From the NCBI GenBank assembly GCA_030043235.1, contig JASHYF010000094.1, positions 1 to 11,484 on the forward strand: a stretch of DNA of 11,484 bases, in the 5' to 3' direction. The notes beneath the pieces were generated by a model, which saw only the letters and a program-made list of their open reading frames with translations, searched no databases and was not told where the DNA came from. Positions 7,330 through 11,484 of the stretch are shown piece after piece. A program made the translations under genes and the position numbers. This DNA is from Solirubrobacteraceae bacterium (lineage in GTDB: Bacteria > Actinomycetota > Thermoleophilia > Solirubrobacterales > Solirubrobacteraceae). How positions within the stretch are numbered: position 1 is the first letter of the stretch; every line of letters begins with the position of its first letter.

Positions 7330-7351
7330 GCGCGCTGCGGTCAGAGCGCGC
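7330..7351 (-). promoter_or_regulatory. Second GC-rich stem-loop between TetR and antiporter genes
   Basis: GCGCGCT (7330-7336) and AGCGCGC (7345-7351) form perfect 7-bp arms around an 8-nt loop, 27 nt after the TetR stop on the minus strand. There is no T-run, so it is not a standard intrinsic terminator; it may be a processing or attenuation structure, or chance in GC-rich DNA. Confidence 0.3.
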
Positions 7352-7378
7352 AAGGCGTCACGTCGCGCCGGGGGCGCG

Positions 7379-8032
7379 TCAGCGGTTGCCGCCTACCAGG
7401 TGCAGGAGTTGGTCGACGACGAATGCGACGTGGCGCCGCCGGGTGTTCGTGTTCTCCAGATCTCGCTCGAGGGCTGCCAGGAACGTGGCTCGCTGGGTGA
7501 GCGGCGAGAACGTCAGAGAGACGAACAGCATGAGCGCGTCCTCGACATCGAATCGCCGCAGCCCCCGCGCCGGCGCCACCCGGCGGAGCGCTTCGAAGGC
7601 GTCTCTCATAGCCCGCGATTCGCGAGTGGCGGCTCGGAGACGATGTCCCCCGCCGAGATCCTCGCGCTGAAGCAGGCGAACGAACTGCGGGCGCTCGATC
7701 AGGAAGGCGAGGTAGCCCTCGACTGCCTTCTTCAGAGCAGCTGCCAGCGAGCCCCGGCCTTGCACGGCCCAGGCGGTGAGCGCCCCGAAGGCCTCGAGGG
7801 TCGCGGCTTGGCGCTCTGCGAACACGCGCTCCAGCACCGCCCGGTACAGGCGCTCCTTGGAGGCGAAGAAGTAGCTCGGCGTGCCGCGCGAGAGTCCCGC
7901 CGCGGCTGCGATGTCGCCGAGACTCGTTCCGTCGAACCCGCGTTCGGCGAAGAGTCGCTCGGCGGCGCTCAGGATTGCGGCTTGGCTGCGCCCGGCGTCT
8001 CTCAGCTTCGCTCTCGCTGTCACCGTTGCCAT
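7379..8032 (-). CDS. TetR-family transcriptional regulator
   Basis: This 217-residue one-component repressor has the TetR-type DNA-binding domain at the N-terminus. SQAAILSAAERLFAERGFDG forms the first helices, and TSLGDIAAAAGLSRGTPSYFF (about 36-56) is the helix-turn-helix, followed by the family signature SKERLYRAVL. The remaining 150 residues are an all-helical ligand and dimer domain with no recognisable ligand signature. The start is ATG 8032, which gives a typical N-terminus with a short basic lead. The gene is divergent from the crotonase gene, and a dyad with TetR-operator geometry lies between them, so it likely represses the crotonase gene and itself. The antiporter gene follows on the same strand and might be co-regulated. 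The inducer is unknown; an acyl-CoA or aromatic acid would fit the neighbour, as inference only. Confidence 0.92.
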   Translation of the reverse strand: MATVTARAKLRDAGRSQAAILSAAERLFAERGFDGTSLGDIAAAAGLSRGTPSYFFASKERLYRAVLERVFAERQAATLEAFGALTAWAVQGRGSLAAALKKAVEGYLAFLIERPQFVRLLQREDLGGGHRLRAATRESRAMRDAFEALRRVAPARGLRRFDVEDALMLFVSLTFSPLTQRATFLAALERDLENTNTRRRHVAFVVDQLLHLVGGNR

Positions 8033-8046
8033 ACGCCGGGTATGAT
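8017..8046 (+). promoter_or_regulatory. Probable promoter of the crotonase gene
   Basis: CTGTCA (8017-8022) and TATGAT (8041-8046) are separated by 18 bp; the -10 matches five of six consensus bases. The predicted RNA start, near 8053, falls inside the dyad just downstream, which would allow repression by a bound dimer. The -35 lies within the first codons of the divergent TetR gene. Confidence 0.45.
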
Positions 8047-8071
8047 AGCTTGCTGAACAATTAGCAAGTTA
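8046..8071. promoter_or_regulatory. Inverted repeat, likely TetR-family operator
   Basis: TAGCTTGCT (8046-8054) and AGCAAGTTA (8063-8071) form 9-nt arms matching at eight positions around an 8-nt centre (GAACAATT); the inner six (CTTGCT/AGCAAG) are perfect. Its AT content is higher than the surroundings. It lies between the divergent TetR and crotonase genes, 14 bp from the TetR start and overlapping the predicted crotonase transcription start, which is the standard layout for a self-regulating TetR repressor. Confidence 0.65.
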
Positions 8072-8126
8072 GCGTGAAGCCGTTGACCTGCATCCCGACC
8101 TCTGCCGACAACCCCGAGGATGACCA

Positions 8127-8876
8127 GTGAGCGAAGAGGTCTCTGTTCAGCTCCGTGCCGATCGCGTGGCGGTCGTGGAGTTCAGCCGCCCGCCGCACAA
8201 CTACTTCGACGGCGAGTTGATCCGCGGGATCGCCGACGCATACGAGCGTCTCGACGGGGATCCCGGCTGCCGCGCGATCGTGCTGTGCTCCGAGGGCAAG
8301 AACTTCTGCGCCGGGGCGAACTTCGCCGCCAGGAACCCGGCAGAGGGCGACCTGTACGCACAGGCGGTGAGGCTGTTCGCGGCCGGCATCCCCGTGGTGG
8401 CGGCCATCCAGGGCGCCGCGGTCGGCGGCGGCCTGGGCGTAGCGCTGTCGGCGGACTTCCGCGTCGCGAGCCCCGAGTCGCGCTTCAGCGCCAACTTCGC
8501 CAGGCTGGGGATCCACCACGGCTTCGGCCTGACCGTGACGCTGCCGCTGGTGGTCGGCCATCAGCGGGCGCTCGAGCTGCTGTACACCGGCGCGCGCGTG
8601 AACGGCGAGGACGCGCACGCGATCGGCCTGTGCGATCGCCTGGTGGGAAGCGATCGACTGCGCGAGGAGGCGATCGCGCTGGCTCATGAGATCGCGATCT
8701 CCTCGCCGCTGGCGATCCGCTCGATCCGGGCGACGATGCGCGGCGAGCTGGCCGAACGGGTGCGCAGCGCCACCGCCCACGAGGCGAGCGAGCAGGCGAG
8801 GCAGTGGGACACCCCGGACTTCGCCGAGGGCATCGCGGCGGCCGCCGAGCGTCGCGAGCCTCGCTTCAGCGGCTGA
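8127..8876 (+). CDS. Enoyl-CoA hydratase/isomerase (crotonase) family protein lacking both catalytic glutamates
   Basis: This 249-residue protein has the crotonase fold, which binds acyl-CoA thioesters and stabilises an enolate in an oxyanion hole. GKNFCAGANF (57-66) and IQGAAVGGGLGVAL (94-107) are the two oxyanion-hole loops, and GLCDRLV (167-173) is the usual C-terminal marker. By alignment to the rat mitochondrial hydratase pattern, the catalytic Glu144 position (after GGG-C) is G104 and the Glu164 position (in F-G-x-P-E) is F124, in SANFARLGIHHGFG. Simple hydration by the classic mechanism is therefore unlikely; a different crotonase reaction or another acid/base residue (H130, H131 nearby) is more plausible. 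The GTG start at 8127 follows GAGGA by 6 nt. The divergent TetR protein probably controls it. It converges on the quinone oxidoreductase gene. Confidence 0.9.
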   Translation: MSEEVSVQLRADRVAVVEFSRPPHNYFDGELIRGIADAYERLDGDPGCRAIVLCSEGKNFCAGANFAARNPAEGDLYAQAVRLFAAGIPVVAAIQGAAVGGGLGVALSADFRVASPESRFSANFARLGIHHGFGLTVTLPLVVGHQRALELLYTGARVNGEDAHAIGLCDRLVGSDRLREEAIALAHEIAISSPLAIRSIRATMRGELAERVRSATAHEASEQARQWDTPDFAEGIAAAAERREPRFSG

Positions 8877-8929
8877 GCCGGGGCGCTGAAGCTGCCCTAC
8901 GCCGCGCCATGCAGCGGCCCCTGGCGCCG

Positions 8930-9868
8930 TCAGGGAATCAGCAGCAGCTTGCCCGTCGTCCGGCGCGTTTCGAGATCCTCGTGGGCCTTCCGGGCCTCCG
9001 CCAACGGGTAGCGGGCGCCGACTCGCACGTCCAGCTGGCCGGTCGTGATCAGCTCGAACAGCCGCTGCGCCCGTTCGCGCAACAGCTCGGGCGTGCGCGC
9101 GTATGTCGCCAGCGTCGGGCGCTGAAGGTAAGCCGAGCCGTGAGATTGAAGGAGAGCCGGCGCGACCGGGTCGGGCTGCCCGCTGGCGGCCCCGTACAGA
9201 ATCATCCGCCCTGTCGGCGCGAGCGCCTCGAACCCCTCTAGGAACGTGGCCTTGCCGACGCCGTCGTAGACCGCCGCCACCCCCGTCCCGCCGGTGATCT
9301 CGCGTGCGCGGCGCGCGAACTGCTCATACCCGATCACCCCCTCGGCGCCGGCCTGCCTCGCCAACGCGGCCTTCTCCTCCGTCGAGGTCGTCGCGATCAC
9401 GCGCCCACCACGCAACCTGGCCATCTGCGTCAGCAACAACCCCACGCCACCGGCGCCGGCGTGCACGAGCACCCAGTCCGCCTCCTGTACCGGGTAGGAG
9501 TCGTGGGACAGGTAGTGTGCGGTCATTCCCTGCAGGAGGGCGGCCGCGGCAATCTCGGACGGCACACCGTCCGGAACGGGCACGAGCAGCTCCCGCGGAG
9601 CCGCGATCCGCTCGGCGTAGCTGCCTTGAATGCCCGTCCATGCGACCCGCTCGCCGCTTGCGGCGATGGTGCCCGCACCCTCGACGCCGATGATCGCCGG
9701 CGGCGCCAAGGCATAGCCGCGACCCTCTCGCTCGTACACGTCTCGGTAGTTGACGCCGATCGCCTCGACGTCCACGAGCACCTCGCCGTCGCCCGGCTGG
9801 GGGTCAGGCACGTCTCGGAGCTCGAGGACCGCCGGACCTCCGTGCCTGGAATACTCGATCGCGCGCAT
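8930..9868 (-). CDS. Quinone oxidoreductase-like, zinc-independent MDR-family dehydrogenase
   Basis: This 312-residue medium-chain dehydrogenase/reductase resembles NADPH:quinone reductase (Qor), which reduces quinones or other activated double bonds with NADPH. The N-terminal GroES-like domain has the Qor-type segment VNYRDVYEREG (N40-Y41-R42-D43), IGVEGAGTI (60-68) and the LLQGMTAHYL stretch (111-120). The Rossmann domain has VHAGAGGVGLLLTQMA (135-150), and the C-terminus ends PLAEARKAHEDLETRRTTGK, a family hallmark. No catalytic zinc cysteine or structural zinc cysteine cluster is present. The start is ATG 9868, with AAGGAGG 10 nt upstream; the longer open frame beyond it runs antisense-like through the neighbouring gene and is not used. 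It follows the membrane methyltransferase gene by 35 nt and is probably cotranscribed. Confidence 0.93.
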   Translation of the reverse strand: MRAIEYSRHGGPAVLELRDVPDPQPGDGEVLVDVEAIGVNYRDVYEREGRGYALAPPAIIGVEGAGTIAASGERVAWTGIQGSYAERIAAPRELLVPVPDGVPSEIAAAALLQGMTAHYLSHDSYPVQEADWVLVHAGAGGVGLLLTQMARLRGGRVIATTSTEEKAALARQAGAEGVIGYEQFARRAREITGGTGVAAVYDGVGKATFLEGFEALAPTGRMILYGAASGQPDPVAPALLQSHGSAYLQRPTLATYARTPELLRERAQRLFELITTGQLDVRVGARYPLAEARKAHEDLETRRTTGKLLLIP

Positions 9869-9903
9869 GCTGGAATCGCCTCCTTCGTGCTGGAGACGCT
9901 CGT

Positions 9904-10446
9904 TTAGAGCAGGAACGGAATCAGCATCTTGGTTTTCGTTCTGTAGCTCGGGTATGCGCTTGGAAACGAAGCGGCCATGATTTTTTCCTCCACCCTCGCG
10001 CTGTACACGAAGTATGTCCCCATTGCCGCGGTGGCGATCAACCAGTAGACGTTCGTCGCCAGCGAGGTGCCCGCGAGAGCGAGGAGGATGCCGGAATATA
10101 TCGGGTGACGAACGAGCCGGTAGGGGCCCGATGTGACAAGTTCCGGCTCGTCCTTTTGCGTCATCGGCATCCCCCAGTTGCGACCGAGATAGATCCTCGC
10201 CCACACGGCCAGGCCGAGGCCTGACACGAACAGGACGACTCCCACCGCCTGCACGATCGGAGCGTGAACGGCCAGGCTGCCGGCGCTGAACATGCGCAGC
10301 AGCAGAAACGCGAGAATGGCGAGCAGGAGGCCCGGAGGCCTGGTTCGCCTCGTCCGTGAGCCCGCCTTGGCCCTCACGGCCGAGATCATCCAGTAGAGCC
10401 AGAACACGACCCACACGACCAAGATGAAGGTCCTGAACGCAGGCAT
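9904..10446 (-). CDS. Isoprenylcysteine/phospholipid methyltransferase-like integral membrane protein
   Basis: This 180-residue protein resembles bacterial members of the ICMT/PEMT group, integral membrane methyltransferases that use S-adenosylmethionine. About four to five helices are visible. The C-terminal signature is GPYRLVRHPIYSGILLALAG (107 onward, with H114), followed after another helix by RVEEKIMAASFPSAYPSYR, the E-E-K and Y-x-x-Y-R pattern of the SAM site. The substrate in bacteria is generally unknown; small lipids or isoprenoids are possible. ATG 10446 is chosen because the protein then opens directly with the first helix (PAFRTFILVVWVVFWLYW); GTG 10506 would add 20 residues with no family character. 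Neither start has a clear Shine-Dalgarno sequence. It is the first gene of a likely two-gene transcript with the oxidoreductase. Confidence 0.85.
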   Translation of the reverse strand: MPAFRTFILVVWVVFWLYWMISAVRAKAGSRTRRTRPPGLLLAILAFLLLRMFSAGSLAVHAPIVQAVGVVLFVSGLGLAVWARIYLGRNWGMPMTQKDEPELVTSGPYRLVRHPIYSGILLALAGTSLATNVYWLIATAAMGTYFVYSARVEEKIMAASFPSAYPSYRTKTKMLIPFLL

Positions 10447-10555
10447 CTCAAGGAGCCTCGGGGCTGGGCTGGCTCGCGTCCATACCGTGAGGGTACGCGC
10501 CGGCACGCGGCTCTCATCCGTGGAGGAGCAGCGACCGGCAGCCGCGTCCAGCCTC

Positions 10556-10561
10556 TACACT
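10556..10561 (+). promoter_or_regulatory. Probable -10 element of the tRNA-Ser gene
   Basis: TACACT lies 17 nt before the first base of the mature tRNA, which allows a short 5' leader. No good -35 is visible at 16-18 bp upstream; GCGACC is the closest. Confidence 0.4.
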
Positions 10562-10578
10562 GGCCAGGCCGATCTCAG

Positions 10579-10667
10579 GGAGAGGTGGCCGAGTGGCTGA
10601 AGGCACTCGCCTGCTAAGCGAGTATGGGGTCAAGACTCCATCGCGGGTTCGAATCCCGCCCTCTCCG
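10579..10667 (+). tRNA. tRNA-Ser(GCT)
   Basis: The sequence folds as a class II tRNA. The acceptor stem GGAGAGG (10579-10585) pairs fully with CCTCTCC (10660-10666), and the discriminator base is G 10667. The anticodon stem-loop CTCGC-CTGCTAA-GCGAG places the anticodon GCT at 10613-10615, reading AGC and AGT serine codons. A long variable arm (about 10622-10640, TATGGGGTCAAGACTCCA) and the T arm GCGGG-TTCGAAT-CCCGC follow. The 3' CCA is not encoded (TAC follows), so it must be added by CCA transferase. The intact acceptor and T stems indicate a functional gene. Confidence 0.97.
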
Positions 10668-10708
10668 TACGTACCTGTTGTGCGCGGTCTCGTTGCTGGC
10701 CTCATCTT

Positions 10709-10724
10709 CCGCGCCTGAACGCGG
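10709..10724. terminator. Possible bidirectional hairpin between tRNA-Ser and vapC
   Basis: CCGCG (10709-10713) and CGCGG (10720-10724) form perfect 5-bp arms around a 6-nt loop in the short convergent gap. There is no T-run on either side, so termination is only suggested by position. Confidence 0.25.
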
Positions 10725-10729
10725 CTGGC

Positions 10730-11104
10730 TCAGACTGCCAGGATCGTGTATCCCGGTCCGAGCAGCGTCCGCATATCGCGTGGGTCCGATGTGGCGAGCG
10801 CGTCGCGCCGTCGACGAACCCCCGCTGCGATGCAGGCGTCGATCGTGCTGCTCGCCGGCGTCATCCGACGTAGGCGGCCTGCAGCACGTGCAAGTTGCTC
10901 GTCCACGGTCTCGATCGAGCACGCTTTGAGGAGACGGGCGACCCTGGCATCCTTGGCGTCTCCCCGCCAGGCCTCCGCGAGTGCGATGGCCGGAATCGTG
11001 GGCACGGCGCCACGCTCGTATGCGGCGGTGAGAATCGCACGGATGCGGGCCTCGCCGCGCTCATAGGCGATCAGCGCACCTGCGTCGAGGGTCAGGCCGG
11101 CCAC
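10730..11104 (-). CDS. vapC: VapC-type toxin, PIN-domain ribonuclease
   Basis: This 124-residue protein is a complete single-domain PIN nuclease, the toxin of type II VapBC pairs, which cleave tRNA or rRNA when free of antitoxin. The acidic metal-binding residues are in place: D7 in LTLDAGALIAYE, E44 in AIALAEAWRG, D89 in SSTIDACIAAGV, and D107 with D110 in ATSDPRDMRTL. The GTG start at 11104 lies inside the end of the upstream antitoxin gene, overlapping it by 13 bases, which implies translational coupling. The order (antitoxin first) is the usual one for this family. It lies convergent to tRNA-Ser, 62 bases away. The antitoxin in front is of ribbon-helix-helix type, a common partner. The RNA target cannot be told from sequence. 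Confidence 0.92.
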   Translation of the reverse strand: MAGLTLDAGALIAYERGEARIRAILTAAYERGAVPTIPAIALAEAWRGDAKDARVARLLKACSIETVDEQLARAAGRLRRMTPASSTIDACIAAGVRRRRDALATSDPRDMRTLLGPGYTILAV

Positions 11105-11316
11105 TCGGTGGCGACCAGAGTCTTGATCTTCTCGGGGATGGCTCCGAACTCGACCTCGTCCTCAGCCAGCAGCTCGTGTCCGCGAGCCACCTGCAGCTCA
11201 TGCAGGACGGCTGCATTCACGAACGCCGACAGGCTTCCGCCGGACCGGGAGAGGCGTTCCTCGGCCTCACGCAGGACGGCCTCTTCGAACGAGATCGATC
11301 GCTTTTGGCTTGCCAC
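11092..11316 (-). CDS. vapB: VapB-type antitoxin, ribbon-helix-helix
   Basis: This protein of 74 residues has an N-terminal ribbon-helix-helix DNA-binding domain: the strand KRSISF, helix EEAVLREAEERL, turn SRSGGS and helix LSAFVNAAVLHELQ. The C-terminal tail, about 30 residues with acidic EDEVEFG and then IPEKIKTLVATEW, would wrap round the toxin. The start is GTG 11316, where the ribbon begins four residues later. The frame stays open upstream to an ATG at 11460, but that extension reads through the palindrome and looks non-coding. It is annotated as the transcription repressor of its own operon because a perfect palindrome lies 6 nt upstream of the start. Its stop overlaps the vapC start. 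Confidence 0.85.
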   Translation of the reverse strand: MASQKRSISFEEAVLREAEERLSRSGGSLSAFVNAAVLHELQVARGHELLAEDEVEFGAIPEKIKTLVATEWPA

Positions 11317-11322
11317 GCAAGC

Positions 11323-11342
11323 AATCCTACCACGGTAGGATT
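11323..11342. promoter_or_regulatory. Perfect 20-bp palindrome, likely VapB operator
   Basis: AATCCTACCACGGTAGGATT has 9-bp arms that match perfectly around a 2-bp centre, and ends 6 nt before the vapB GTG. A dimeric ribbon-helix-helix protein is expected to bind such a site. On the vapB strand the near arm reads GGTAGGATT, so TAGGAT could serve as a -10 (TSS at or near the GTG, a leaderless message) or its AGGA as a Shine-Dalgarno sequence 8 nt from the start. Confidence 0.7.
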
Positions 11343-11484
11343 CATGGTTCGGGACCTTGTCAGCTCGCCCCGAATCGCCGCAGGTGCAGCGCCCGGATGC
11401 GGCCTCGGCGCGGCTGGTCTCGAGGTACGCCCGACCCTTGAAGGTCGCCATGGCGCGCATTCGGCCAACTGGACAATGGTTTGA

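Noticed and set aside
8877..8929. Terminator hairpin between the crotonase and oxidoreductase genes
   Set aside because: Only short imperfect GC pairings and no T-run; not distinguishable from chance at this GC content.
9869..10414. N-terminal extension of the quinone oxidoreductase frame to 494 residues
   Set aside because: The extension lies over the methyltransferase gene in another frame and has no family character. ATG 9868 has a good AAGGAGG and gives the normal family length.
11317..11460. Longer vapB start at 11460 (122 residues)
   Set aside because: It would translate through the operator palindrome, and the extra residues resemble no antitoxin. GTG 11316 starts just before the ribbon strand.
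1..11484. CRISPR array, insertion sequence, rRNA or prophage genes
   Set aside because: No regularly spaced repeats, transposase motifs, terminal inverted repeats, rRNA-like stretches or phage structural proteins were seen.

Overview
The window is high-GC DNA with GTG and ATG starts, strong third-position G/C bias and a tRNA without an encoded CCA. Together with a caa3-type CtaG and a single-HMA copper ATPase, this suggests a high-GC actinobacterium, perhaps of the Thermoleophilia/Solirubrobacterales type. That placement is inference from protein style, not a phylogenetic result. Most of the content is recognisable housekeeping or accessory metabolism. I see no CRISPR array, phage block, insertion sequence or obviously new multi-gene system.

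Layout, left to right. (1) 1-2256, + strand: the end of a metal ABC transporter operon. It holds a 5'-truncated ABC-3 permease, a second complete ABC-3 permease, and a secreted, C-terminally anchored protein with a His/Met motif that may handle metal. The ATPase and solute-binding protein would lie upstream of the window. (2) 2327-5556: a divergent copper pair, ctaG (cytochrome oxidase copper assembly, - strand) and copA (Cu(I) P-type ATPase, + strand), separated by about 120 bp. (3) 5622-5705: what looks like the stump of an NfeD-like gene, cut off against the 3' end of the next gene. (4) 5706-8032, - strand: a TetR-family regulator followed by a CPA1 Na+/H+ antiporter; two stem-loops fill the gap and one touches the antiporter start codon. 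(5) 8127-8876, + strand: a crotonase-fold protein divergent from the TetR gene, with a clear dyad and promoter between them. (6) 8930-10446, - strand: a membrane methyltransferase-like protein and a zinc-independent quinone oxidoreductase, 35 nt apart and probably one transcript. (7) 10579-10667: tRNA-Ser(GCT). (8) 10730-11316, - strand: a VapBC toxin-antitoxin pair with a perfect 20-bp palindrome just in front of vapB. (9) 11343-11484: no gene I can assign.

Functional themes. Regions 1 and 2 concern metal uptake, delivery and export: permeases import a divalent metal, CtaG helps build the copper centre of a terminal oxidase, and CopA exports Cu(I) across the membrane. The TetR protein is placed to control the crotonase gene through the dyad, and possibly itself and the antiporter. 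The most checkable unusual points are the membrane-anchored WHDHRIHWM protein, the hairpin abutting the antiporter start, the vapB palindrome that doubles as -10 or Shine-Dalgarno sequence, the tiny leader ORF overlapping the copA start, the crotonase without either catalytic glutamate, and the truncated NfeD-like stump.
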